A DNA stretch of 64,000 nt from positions 23,011,167 to 23,075,166 of the forward strand of contig OY987246.1 of NCBI GenBank assembly GCA_963920765.1, written 5' to 3'. The notes under the pieces were generated by a model that saw only the letters and a program-made list of their open reading frames with translations, did not search any database and had not been told where the DNA came from. The translations under genes and the position numbers were made by a program. Within the stretch, counting starts at the first letter, position 1. Each line of letters starts with the position of its first letter. The stretch is from Ulota crispa (taxonomy: Eukaryota; Streptophyta; Bryopsida; Orthotrichales; Orthotrichaceae). Below are positions 35,763-46,919 of this stretch, one piece after another.

Positions 35763-36640
35763 GGTGTCACCTGATGATTGTTAGAACATTGACAATCATC
35801 AATTATGTAATGGACATGGCATAAACTTGGCACATTTGTCAAATTTTTGGAAGATTGCATTGTAACATCTTGAGATTCTAAATGACAATCTTCAATAACA
35901 TTGTCAAATGAATGATCACAGTAGTAAAAATAACATGAGCTCAGTTTAGTTTCAATTTATACATTTAGAAACAATCAAAATTTTGATAAGACTACACATG
36001 CCAACACATTAAACAAAATTGGAGAGCATTTCAAAGCAATTTGACATGTTAATTTCTATTGCATTTTATTATTTTCTAGCGCTGATGAGAGACCAAAGAA
36101 CTCACCTTGTTTACTTTTTGAGTACACTTGAAAGAAGGAAATCATGGTTCCTACGGTCAAGGTTTTCCATCAATCTTTAGCCTTATATTCAAGAATTTTA
36201 AATTAGTGCTGATATGTTTACTTTGCCAAAAGCTAATCAAGAAATACAAATATATATTTTTTAAAATTTAGTCATGATCACCCCAACACCAAAATCTCTA
36301 TAGAGGGAATTTGAAACTTTTTTTAGATTATTGTTAGAAGGAAAGATGTGCACATGGATGTTTCCTATATACCCATGCAATCAAATCTCAAAAATTCCTC
36401 ACCAATGTGTTTTATCAATTATCATATAAAACCATGAATTTCATCTAAACAAATTCACTAAAAATAGGATTTTGATTTTTTGGAATTCAAATTTGGTTTT
36501 CTTGATTAGGATTGTGTTGGAATTAAAGCTTAGAAATACAAGATTCAAATGACCAATTGCATTCTACAAAATGCTAAGCCCTTTAAATAGTAGAATGGGA
36601 TAGACACAAACTTATTCAACCCCACTGTACATACTTGAGT
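35763..36640. other. AT-rich intergenic DNA
   Basis: No gene is recognised. Near 36611-36629 the sequence CAACCCCACTGTA resembles the outer end of a Tc1-like terminal repeat, but no partner was found. Confidence 0.4.
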
Positions 36641-36644
36641 GTAC

Positions 36645-36870
36645 ATACTTTCACAAGTCAAACATGCTCTTTGATTCTTCTTCATATAAATTTAATCTTT
36701 TCTTCAAATTTCTCAGCAGATATTTTATTGGGTTGAAGTCAAGAGATTGCAATGGCCATTTTAGTACCTTGACTTCATTTCATTTTAATCATACTTTTAT
36801 GTATGTTTTGGATTATGGCCTTGCTGAAAGACAACTTTCTCTTTTTGTACTTGTAGGAATCAAATGTAGC
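36645..36870 (-). pseudogene. Decayed Tc1-type transposase fragment
   Basis: On the minus strand the sequence encodes QQGHNPKHT (about 36826-36840) and then, in another frame, KWPLQSLDFNPIKY followed by LLRNLKKRLNLYEEES. These match the Tc1/mariner transposase blocks QQDNDPKHT and EWPSQSPDLNPIENLW, followed by the helix that normally reads RELKxRV. The first catalytic Asp position is His here. There are stop codons and at least one frameshift between the blocks, so this is a long-dead fragment of a plain DNA transposon. Its terminal repeats were not located. Confidence 0.7.
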
Positions 36871-37635
36871 CATGGTTGTTACATTGGGCCGCCTGTACGC
36901 CCAAAGTGTCCAATTGAGGTCACGGTCTGTCCAGTGAAGTCAACTCATAGTTAACTTTAAAAAATGGTCCAAAACGAAAAAAATAAAATAAAATAAAATT
37001 ACTTTGTACATGCTAGTGACACTCATTGTTGCCAACATGAAGTCAAAACGTGGATTCAAAGCCATATCATGTAATAAAAATGAGAATTTATAATTTGATT
37101 ATTCCATTTTTAGGTCAAAAACCCTAAAAATGTCCTAATCCGCCCATATGGTTTGATTTGTCCGCCCGTTTGTGCTGTCCAACAACCTCAACTTGCTTGA
37201 AGTAACAACCTTGAATGTAGCAATGAACCTGTCATTGAGATTCTTCAAATATACTCAACATTGAGACAACCATCAACTTTGGTCATTTATTCAACATCTT
37301 TGGCTATGACACATCTTTATATCATTAGGCTCCCTCTACCAAATTGTATTATTACTTCAAATTTTTGATCTATTAAATCACTTGTTCTTCGTTATCTCCA
37401 AATCCACTTGCATCTATTGAAGCCTAGTTAATTGATTTTTTTCTCATTATTCTAAATTACTTGCTCATAATTTTCAACCATCCAATCTTCGTGATTATTT
37501 GCAAACTCATATTAGAGTGTTTTTATGGCAGTCTTATAATTAAGGCTTTTTTATTTTGTTTTAAACCACTATAAAAGACTTTTATAATTCACATCTCACA
37601 ATATTTGAATGGGTGTCTACAATTCCATTTATCGT
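36871..37635. other. Flank of the Tc1 fossil
   Basis: This stretch may contain more of the old transposon (upstream transposase sequence on the minus strand), but nothing further is recognisable. It holds a short AAATAAAATAAAATAAAAT run near 36985. Confidence 0.4.
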
Positions 37636-37639
37636 TTAA

Positions 37640-38559
37640 CCCCTAAAGAATCATGGCCTTTATTTTGTCAAAAGACACTCAAAATTGTCACTTTTATGGC
37701 AAAGAGTAAAAAAGTATAAAGATTGGTCTTTTTGCATATCTAACCGTAGGATCTTGTATTAGACTTGTATAAGAATGTGTCATTCAAAACTTAAAAACTT
37801 TGACCACATAGACCACAAGATATTTGCGTTTAAAGTGTAAAAAACAAGCTTTCTTACACCTTGTACGATTAGATTATTTGACTTTGAACTTTTTTAACTT
37901 AAAATTTTTGCACGGTGGAGTTTTGAGGTTTATTTTTTATGGTGGGGAATTGAGTTGAGAATCTTTTGAAAAAAACCAAAACAAAAAATGCTTAATTTTC
38001 ATTCTTAAAAAAAACATTAAATAGAAGAAGGTTTGAGATTGAACAAAATCTTATATTGTTTACAACCTTGCAATGGAATTGAATCATAAAAATCCCAATG
38101 GTGAGATTGCTCTAGCAAGCAATCTTCACCCTTTTCATTTTTCTTTTTGCAAAAATGTTAAATTTGCATTTGAAAATGAAGTTTATAAGTTATTTTTTCA
38201 AAGCAAAACCACACCTACCCGCAAACTAAAACTTCTCATAACTTTCATCTCATCTATCAGAATTAAATGATTCAAAGTTCTCCATGTCTATCTAAGTCTA
38301 AAGAACCTATTTCAGATTTTTTTTTGAAAAAAATGAAAAACTTGAAGAAACTTTTGGCTGCCCAAGGAGCAGCATTTTCTAGATTTTCATGCATAACTTC
38401 TTCTATAAATGTCGGAATGAAGAAAAAATTACATTCCCACATAGATCTTTGAATCCTCACCTTCAACAAAACTATCAGAAAATCACGCAAATTAGTTTAG
38501 CCATAGGTACATGCCCAAAATCCCATTTGTCTCCCGAAGGGACAATGGTCCTTTAGGGG
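37640..38559. mobile_element. TTAA-flanked element A1 (920 bp)
   Basis: The left end is CCCCTAAAGAATCATGGCC, the right end GACAATGGTCCTTTAGGGG, with TTAA on both sides (37636-37639, 38560-38563). It is nearly collinear with 60688-61606 over its left two-thirds, including CTTTATTTTGTCAAAAGACA and TTCATTCTTAAAAAAAACAT. There is no transposase frame, so it is non-autonomous. TTAA duplication with CCC...GGG ends is the piggyBac-type pattern; Kolobok and Sola3 also target TTAA. Confidence 0.85.
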
Positions 38560-38563
38560 TTAA

Positions 38564-39461
38564 GGACCACACCTATTTTCACAAAATCCACTAAAAATAA
38601 GGGTTGTAAGTTTAGATGTGCAATTGACTCAAATATGGACCCATTTTCAATAATCCAACCATACAAATGGGAATTACACCTTGTTCACTTTAAAGCACCA
38701 AAATTTTAGCTAGATCTACTATTGGAGGTGAAACATTATAATGATTGAGCAAGTCGTATGCGAAAAATCTTTAGTGTTTCATGCTTGTGTGGTTTTGAAT
38801 AATACCGCTTCATGCAAGCTTTTATTGAAGAGAGCCTCATATTTCTAAAAAGCAGGGTTTCCCACCTTTCCAACAAGACTAGTTCACACAAAATAGACAA
38901 AAATAGCAATCACAAGGTGTAGCTAAGTGGACAAAAAGGGTCAAAAATCCCATTTTCTTTGCTACTCTAAAACAATTCTACAAGAAATTTGATAATTGTT
39001 ATGGAAAATCCGATCGGTGAAAGCAATCAAAAATTGGCCTTAAATGTAGGATGACATATTTTAAAACCAAAATGACAACACCATTTTAGTAGATTTTCAA
39101 ATACTACAATTATGCTACTACCATATAGGAAAATAATACAAGCATATTTCTTAAGCAATTTGAATTTTTTTAGAATTGTGCAATTGAAATTTGACATTCT
39201 TCTTGGATGTTTGATGTATTGTGTTGTTGCTTTGATCCATCTTTGACAAAAAATGGATACATATTTTGAAGCCATGCCATATAAACATCATTATTTGTCA
39301 ACTCACATACCTGATTGCATTGTTACTTTTTTAGATGGATGCAAAATTCTTGTGGTCACATGCGTTCTTCAAGACCAAATTCCAAAGTATTGAGCGATTT
39401 CAACCTACATGCCAAAAACCACTCCCAAAGACCAAAATATGGTTGCGTGGTCCTTAAAGGG
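38564..39461. mobile_element. TTAA-flanked element B1 (about 898 bp)
   Basis: The right end GGTCCTTAAAGGG is followed by TTAA at 39462-39465. The left end GGACCACACC starts directly after the TTAA that closes element A1. A related full copy (59288-60194) shows that the family end is CCCTTTAAxGACC, so the outermost bases are missing here. It is nearly identical to 50571-51457. The minus-strand frame 39275-39027 (82 codons) is conserved in all three copies. Confidence 0.85.
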
Positions 39462-39465
39462 TTAA

Positions 39466-40378
39466 CCCCTAAAGGACCAAGCAAAGTTTTCACCAAAAAA
39501 TCTTCAAAATTGCCATTTTTAGAGCATCAACCAAATTTGTAAACAAAAATATTTTTATGCATATGTGACTATACAATCTTGTAGAAGAATGGTTTTAGAA
39601 GATGTAGAATTTTTTTTTTGGAGTTTTCCACCACATGGATTGGAAGTTAGAATGGTTTGAATATTCAAAAATGTCTTGTGAAAAATTGGGCAGCTACCCT
39701 TTAGAAGGTGAAATTCCTAAGGAAAAAAGGCCATGTGGGTGGTGCTTCTCTAAATTCCTTATTCCACCTAAGTAAAGTACATGTCAAAAAAGTTTCAAAT
39801 CATTTAGAGTTGTATAACATATGGAAATAAATTAGTAAGTAAAAAGAAGCACAGAATGATTCAAAACACAAAATTGTTAAGAATTTAATTATGGAAATGA
39901 AAAATGCCAATCCCAATGGTCACAATGTTTTTATAAACAATATTCATCCTTTGGTCTTGTTTTTTTTCCGAAATGTTGAAAATTGAGTAAAATAAAGGAC
40001 TTCAAAGTTTCTTTTGGAGTAGAGAATCCATAACTGCCCGCAAACAAAAAATCCTCATAACTTTCATCTCATTGATCCAAACAGAATGATTCAAAGCTTC
40101 CTACATTCACATAAATCTCCTAAACCAATTAACTTTTTTTTTGAAAAAAGTGATTTTTAAAAATCTGCCTAGGCTGCCCGCCAAACATAAAAAACAACAT
40201 AGTAGGCCATAATTTTTTACTCATAATTCCAAAATGTCATGAAATTTAGTGCATATGAAAGATAATCTTGGTCCTCACATTCTATTAAAATTTCAACCTA
40301 AAATATGAAAAGCTCAAATCATAAGTACCTGCCCGAAATCGCTATGTTTCTAAAAAAGGGGGTCTGATCCTTTAGGGG
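39466..40378. mobile_element. TTAA-flanked element A2 (913 bp)
   Basis: The left end CCCCTAAAGGACCAAG directly follows the TTAA that ends element B1. The right end TGATCCTTTAGGGG is followed by TTAA at 40379-40382. Its interior differs from A1 except for scattered subterminal blocks (CTGCCCGCAAACAAAAA; CATAACTTTCATCTCAT), so it represents another subfamily. Non-coding. Confidence 0.85.
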
Positions 40379-40382
40379 TTAA

Positions 40383-40749
40383 TACTAAGTTGACAAGCCT
40401 GTTGCTTCACTTGCAACTCTTAAAGTGATAGATTAGTTTACTAACTAAACAGTTACTTTGACTATCTTTGTTGGATGGCCACATTTTAACTTTAGAATAA
40501 CTGGACATTTTGACCTCCTCTTACTGTCATGGCACTCATATTATATTCTTTGGCAATTTTTTGGCAGCAATTCCTTTATCAAATAAATTGATGATTGTAA
40601 TTTTTGTTTCTTCGGTAATCTTTCTCATAATTGTTGTAGGATTTGAACCAGAGAAATTTTCTCCCAACAACCTACATACACTAGGCACATACACTAAGGT
40701 GTTAGAAGATGTGATAAAAGCTTGTATTATTATTTTTATGGGACTTATG
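40383..40749. other. Spacer, no gene seen
   Basis: AT-rich spacer between element A2 and a foldback. The open frame 40510-40797 runs into the inverted repeat and is not a convincing gene. Confidence 0.4.
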
Positions 40750-41144
40750 CATGTACCACACCTTCTTGACTATTCTATCACACCTTACTTTATATAGTCA
40801 ATATTTACAATATAAAATAGGTGTGAATCATGGGCAACATATCACTAATTTGAAAATATGATTTGACATGAAAGATGTAATTTTAATTTCTTTTTAACTC
40901 TTAATCCCACTCATAGTATCAATGTAAAAAAATCTAATATTAAACTAAACATAATTTAGAAATTTTAATAGATAAAATGAGTTGGATCTAAAACTAAAAA
41001 ACTCAATTAGAGTTGCAACTTCTATTCCAGGTTGAATTTTCAAATTAGGGTTGTTTTTTCCATGGTCCACACCTATTTTAATATTGTAAATATTAATCAT
41101 ATATTGTAAGGTGTGATAGAATAGTCAAGAAGAGGTGGTACATG
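40750..41144. mobile_element. Foldback element with arms of about 85 bp
   Basis: CATGTACCACACCTTCTTGA, then CTATTCTATCACACCTTAC and TATTTACAATAT (40750-40815), is repeated in inverted order at 41060-41144 (GTAAGGTGTGATAGAATAG, TCAAGAAGAGGTGGTACATG). The arms are separated by about 230 bp. No target-site duplication is certain. It is a MITE-like foldback of unknown superfamily. Confidence 0.7.
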
Positions 41145-41615
41145 TATAAATTTTCTATTTTTACAGAAGTAAATAATTTTGATTACTTGGAGCAAAATGA
41201 AAACAATGGAGTGATGTCACAAAACAATACAAGGAAAACAGTGTTGAAATGACAAAAGTTTGACAGAAATTTGTCCAAAACACCAAAAGGACCGTTTCAT
41301 AGTGATTCAATTGTCATTGTTGTTTAGGACTGTCAATTATTTTTGTTTTGAGTGAATTTCAGATTCAACCGTAGCAATTTAGTCTAGCTGGAGAAATTGG
41401 CGCCACTTCTAATTGACTGCATGCAGTTAGGGAGTAGATTTCGCTATAATGACCAGAAGTTACCTACTTTTTTGTAGTAATTGGAAAAATAATTCACTTA
41501 ATTTAAGAGATAATTACTACACGCACTAAAAATTCTTAATTCACTCTTATATTCACCTACTAAAATTGAGCCCACTTCATTTTCTTACTCACATGCACAA
41601 ATTATAGGCATAGAA
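41145..41615. other. AT-rich spacer
   Basis: No gene, tandem repeat or inverted repeat is recognised. It ends at the target-site duplication TTCAAATAA of the next element. Confidence 0.4.
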
Positions 41616-42236
41616 TTCAAATAAGGGAAAATATCAAAAATATCCCTCAATTCTTTCAAAATATCAAATATACCCCTATATGATTTGAAATATCAAGAAT
41701 ACCCCTTGTTTTCTGTAGTAACATCAATTATACCCCTAGTTATTTTTGAGAATATCATAAATACGTCTAGTTTCTTGTGCCTCTTTACTACAATTTTTTT
41801 AAAATATAAAAATGTTAATAGAAATTACTATGTAATCACTGCAATGGCTTTGACCACAATAGACCTACATGTAAACACCCTACTTAGAGCTTAACCCTTA
41901 AATGTCCATAGGGCATAGAATATACGTTGACGTATAATTGTCATTTGCTACCAATAAGAAATTTTAATTTGGGATCTCAAGTAGCTCACTAGAACTGCAT
42001 TGATCTATTCTCCAACTTCTTTGTTGATCTCAAATGTAGTAGAGGTGTGGATCCATTCCAAATACAAGAAAAATACCTTGTATTGTACTAGTCGGAGCGG
42101 CACTGTCATGACCCTTGATGGATGAATGGTTGATGAATGAATGATGGATGGATGAACTATTGCACAATGGAATGTAAATTAGGGAACAAAGAGAAAAGCC
42201 TTGAAGGCGGACATCTTTGGATGATGAATTTGTTCA

Positions 42237-42460
42237 TCTGGAGTTAGACAACTCCACTTGGATGACAAGGATACTACACTTGAGAACAAAGGTACGGGAT
42301 GTACCTTTGAGGACAAGTGTACATGATGTACTAACTTGAGGACAAAGGCATGGGATGTATCCTTGATGACAAGTGTACGGAATGCATCTTTGAGGACAAG
42401 TGTACGGGATGTACTAACTTGAGGACAAAGACATGATATGTACACTTGATGATAAGATAA
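42237..42460. repeat. Minisatellite, about 30-bp unit
   Basis: Variants of GAGGACAAGTGTACGGGATG plus TACTAACTT or a shorter spacer are repeated about seven times in tandem. The array lies inside the Mutator-like element at 41625-44072. The open frame over it is a by-product of the repeat. Confidence 0.8.
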
Positions 42461-42834
42461 GGATTGGAATTTGGAGCTAGACAACTCCAAGTAAAAGATG
42501 AGATTTGATATGAGTCACATTTAGAATAGTTCTAAATGTAACTAAGAGTTTTATCTTAGCAAAGGGTTGGAGATGAATATTAAAGATAGAAAGATGAAAA
42601 TAGTTAAAGTGATTCCACTTTTATGAAAAGATTGATAGTACAAGATGGGGCTCAGAGGGTGAGGAGATTAATTCTTGTTGGGAAGTAATCTCTCTCTATG
42701 GTCGGGTGGTTGAGCTCCTTCTAGTTAAAATAGTTTATTGTGTATAGATTATTGTTTTATATGAGTGTTTAGATGATTGAAGTTATGAACCTAAGGAAGT
42801 TTGTAACAGGCACGTTTAGATGTTTAGAGGTTAA

Positions 42835-43774
42835 CCCCTAAAGGCCCAATCCCTTCTTTTGTGAAAATCACTCAAAACTGCCACCTTTGGGGGACCGAGG
42901 AGAAATATAATTTTGTTTTTGTGGAAATCCGACCAAAAGATCTTGCCCTAGACTATGGGACGTACTTGTGGGAAAAAAATCAGCTCATTCTAGTTGTAGA
43001 GGAGTGAGATATTGACATCTGAAGTGAAAACAGAAGCATTTTTCCGTGCTGCCCAAAAATTTCAGAAGCCTTTGACGGCTCCTATATCAAAAAAATTGCT
43101 CTACGCAAAGTTGAGGTTTATTTTTCCCATGTAGAAGACCAATTCAGATAAATGCGGGAGAATATTCAAATGAAATGGAGCTGTAGATCATACTTTGTAA
43201 AATCTTGCAATGCCATAAGGTCATGAAATTTGCATATACATTAGGCAAAATTGGAGGATTTATGTAAAATTCAAAAACCCAAATTACTTTGATCCAAATG
43301 GTGAAAACCAAGGAATCTTAGTCTACTACAACTTGCAAAAAAAAAGTCAAAAAACAAATACATCCAAAGAGCTCAAAAAAATAAAGCAACAAGTTTTACA
43401 AGGGGGAAAAGGAATGGAGGTTCGGGAGTCCCATACCTACCCGCAAACTAAAACTTCTCATAACTTTCATCTCATCTATCAGAATTAAATGATTAAAAGC
43501 TTCCCAAATACATAAAAATTTAAAGAACTAATTTCAAAATTTTATTTTAAAAATTTGCAATTTTTTTTGCTACCCAATTCTCCCTTATTTTTTAGTTATT
43601 CATGCATAACTTCTTCAATAATTGTCAAAATGAAAGAAAAGATTAGATTCCCATGCAGATCTTATAATTCCCCATCTTCAATATAAGTTTCAAAAAATCA
43701 CGCAAAGTAGTTTAGCCATAGGTACCTGCCCAAAATCCCATTTGCCCCCTGAGGGGACAATGGGCCTTTAGGGG
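42835..43774. mobile_element. TTAA-type element A3 nested in the Mutator-like element
   Basis: The left end CCCCTAAAGGCCCAATCC is preceded by TTAA (42831-42834). The right end GACAATGGGCCTTTAGGGG is followed by TTAC, one base off TTAA. The interior resembles element A4 (46997-47941) in inverted orientation: both carry TCATTCTAGTTGTAGAGG-like and GGGACTCCCA/TGGGAGTCCC-like blocks. Confidence 0.85.
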
Positions 43775-44081
43775 TTACAGAGCTTACTTCCAAGATTTGG
43801 CTTGCTCTCAACTTACATCTAGTTTCTGTACTTCCATTATCATCCAAGTATTTACAAAAATTTGCAAAAGGACACACAAGAGAGTTAGGGATATTTTTAT
43901 AATTCAAATAATATAAGAGTATATTTGATGTTTCATAATAATTGAGGGTCCCAAGAACTAGAGGTATAATAAATATTACTACACAAAGTCAGGGATATTT
44001 TTTATATTTTAAATAATATAGGGATATATTTGATATTTTGAAAGAATTGAGGGGTATTTTTGATGTTTTCCCTTCAAATAA

Positions 44082-46919
44082 CTATCCAATCATAATCAAT
44101 GCTTCTTAGTGAACGGGGTTTGGTATGTTGGGAAATGACAGAGTGAGCCAAAAAGATCACTGGTTATAGACCAATGAAGGGTGCCAATTCTGGAGGGACT
44201 GCCATTGAATGGCCCTACCCGAAAAAAGGGAAAAAGAAGAAGAAAAAAATGAAGTTGAAACGGTGGGCATCAAGTTGGGCTGATACCCATGATGGCCTCG
44301 CATGCATGCATCGCATGGCCACATGAGTAGCTCAGAATCTTTAGCTGGTGGGAAACTCGAAATTTTATCATACTATGGCATGACCTTTTCAACGTTCATA
44401 TTCCCCCACATTCCAAACTTATCATGGAATGAAAGTTATGCATGTTCATGCCCAAGTTTTGCACCCATACTTCGCAAAATTGTTTTGCACGCATTTTTGG
44501 CACCCATGTTTTGCATCCAGATTTTGCACCCATACTCGATAGCAAAATGATGAATCCTGTAGATGCCCCCTCCATGTCCTTTTCAAGGGACCCAACAAAG
44601 GTTTTAGTTTGTACTTTGGGATAAGAAAAATACCTTACAACATACTTTTCCTAATTCAAAAATTTGATTGCAATGATGGCTTGAGAGCCTTGAGGTTCCA
44701 CTAGAAACAAGGTAACCAATTGATTGTGATGGTGCACATTCAAAGACGTCAACTCATCAAGGAGCATATCTAACAAACTTTACAATTTTTGTGGCATTCT
44801 TTTAGAACTTTCAAAACTTCCACATTCATTTGGCAGGTACTCAACAAAGGAATTGCTACAGGAGCTTGGCTCTCATGGGCAATTCCAAGAGTTGACGTTT
44901 CATGCCCGCTTTGTGGACATGGGCTTGGATGTATCTAGCATCTCTTTTTGGGAGTGTAACTTTACATGTGAGATATGGAGATGCTATAACATTTGTGTTA
45001 GACCATAAAGGACATACAAGGTTACTTCCCTTGTTGATGCACTCTTGGGTCATATTGGCACTTCTAGTATTGGTCCTACACCAAAGTATGTTTACACAAC
45101 CCAATACTCAAACCTCTTACTTAGTTAGATCATTTGGCAAGTGTGGATGGAGAGATGTTCAACCAAGTATAGCAACTAGGCTCCCAACCATGCTAGAGTG
45201 CTCTCAGCAGCTTGGATCTCAATATTGCATTTAGGCATGGTTGTTTGGAAAAAAATCGAGCAAGTCAAGAACAACAATAAAAGATTTGAGTTGGAGAGGG
45301 TATTCACTAGGGAATGGTCACTGCAGAGTTGTACAACAGGTAATGGGACTTGGCATTTTCAGTCCTTTGTCTTTCATATTCACATAATCTATTTAGGAAA
45401 TCCCCACTAGCCTCACATCATTAGCATATGATGGTGCACAACACTATCAAATTATAAAGTAGTTGTAGCATGGTACTTGATTGTGTCAACTCAAGCTTGG
45501 AATACCATATTAATTACATGCCTTTTGTGGGGTTTAGTACTTGTACAATAAGAAAGTCATACAAGGTAGTAACACTTCACACGCACTTGTATTGTATCCA
45601 ACCTAAGCTCAATACATTTTAATAGAGTCCAAAACTAAGTGGCTCTTGGAAGGCACATCATCTTGCTAATGTTTGCACCTCGGTTTGCACCCATATATTG
45701 CATGCATATTTTGCACGCATGTTTTGCATTTCATATTCATCCTTTTGAAGAGAGTGCAAAGATTGTTTCTTCTTGAAAACTAGAACACAATAATATCAAT
45801 TTGTATTAATCTAAGAAATGTTATGTAAATCGTAGTTTTGGCAAATTAGTGTCACGAGCATTTGAGAGAATGAAGAGGAGCCAATTGTAATATTGGTTGA
45901 GGCTATCAAAACTTTGGGCATTTTGGACCAAAATTATAGTGTATATCGCCTCAGAAACAACCTCAAATACCCGTTATTGTAATATGAATGTAATTAGTGT
46001 CACTTGCATCATGTCTAAAAGCTTGTGGCCATAAAGTGGACAACATAAGTACAAGGCTTAAAATTCAAGTGAGCAAAAATTGAGAGATGAGATAGACTTA
46101 TTGAGAATTAGGCTCTATCATTGGTTTTGGATTGATCTATGATTACAATTTTTTTTGAGATAACATTGTTTTGATGAGTTTAACAATGGTCTCAAAGAGA
46201 TGAGTAAGCCTTTGATTCTTAGGCAACTGAAGTTATAAAGTTGGGGCCATGTCGAACTACGTCTTTTATGCATTATATTGTGCTTCAAAGCTTTTGTCTT
46301 GATTCCTAGTGTAACAGCATTAGGTTTTATATCATGAATTTAGCCAACAAGACAGGCAAGACTTGGGACTTTTTGGAGTATCAAAACCGCCTTAACTCCT
46401 AGTTTGAAACAAGGAATAGTGCACATTCTTTTTTGCATATGCTGCATACCACAACATTTTGCAAACTTTAAACTTTTGGTCAATGCAAAATATAGTGTGA
46501 TTAGTTGACCATTTTAATATATGTATGACAAAAACAGTACAACCCTCTCTCTATTCTAAAAAGTTGAGGAGATGGTGGATTTACATATTGCTTGAGACAT
46601 TCATAATGATGCAATTGGCAATGTTGCTTAGTCTACAAAAATATCATGTAAAAGATGAAGGAAAAGTATGTTTGGCAATGTGCTATTGACCAACATTACA
46701 TTGGAGCAACACTAGGATCAACATTGGAGACAAGAAGTCTGTAAGAGAGCTTTGAATGAATTAGAATAACCCTTCATGGAACATAAACACAACCAAAGTT
46801 CTCCAACAACTTGTCTAAAAGATGGTTTATAACACCTCCCATCTTTGCAAGTCTTACCTCTACGCTAAATCCTAACTTTCATGAGTTTTTAAGAGCAAAT
46901 TAGAGTACTAAATAAAGTC
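44082..46919. other. AT-rich intergenic DNA with TTTTGCAC repeats
   Basis: No gene is recognised in 2.8 kb. Clusters of TTTTGCACSCATR-like motifs (GCACCCATGTTTTGCATCC, TTTTGCACGCATGTTTTGCA) occur at about 44450-44540 and again at about 45675-45735. They may mark the two ends of an unrecognised 1.3-kb element. The plus-strand frame 44902-45234 (110 codons) resembles nothing known to me. Confidence 0.4.

Larger units (their letters stand above)
41625..44072. mobile_element. Mutator-like element with 9-bp duplication, nested insertions
   Basis: The termini GGGAAAATATCAAAAATATC and its complement (ending TATTTTTGATGTTTTCCC) lie in long inverted repeats of at least 130 bp (41625-41765 and about 43885-44072). 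The flanks carry an exact 9-bp direct repeat, TTCAAATAA, at 41616-41624 and 44073-44081. The total is 2448 bp, but a 940-bp TTAA element (42835-43774) is nested inside, so the original was about 1.5 kb or less. No transposase was recognised. The terminal bases match the 327-bp MITE at 27594-27920. Confidence 0.9.

Noticed and set aside
41896-42830. Possible further TTAA element between TTAACCCTTAAATGTCC and element A3
   Set aside because: The right end (GTTTAGAGG) matches the left end too poorly to claim a terminal repeat.
44902-45234. 110-codon plus-strand frame
   Set aside because: No domain, no splice context and no similarity that I recognise; a chance frame is likely.
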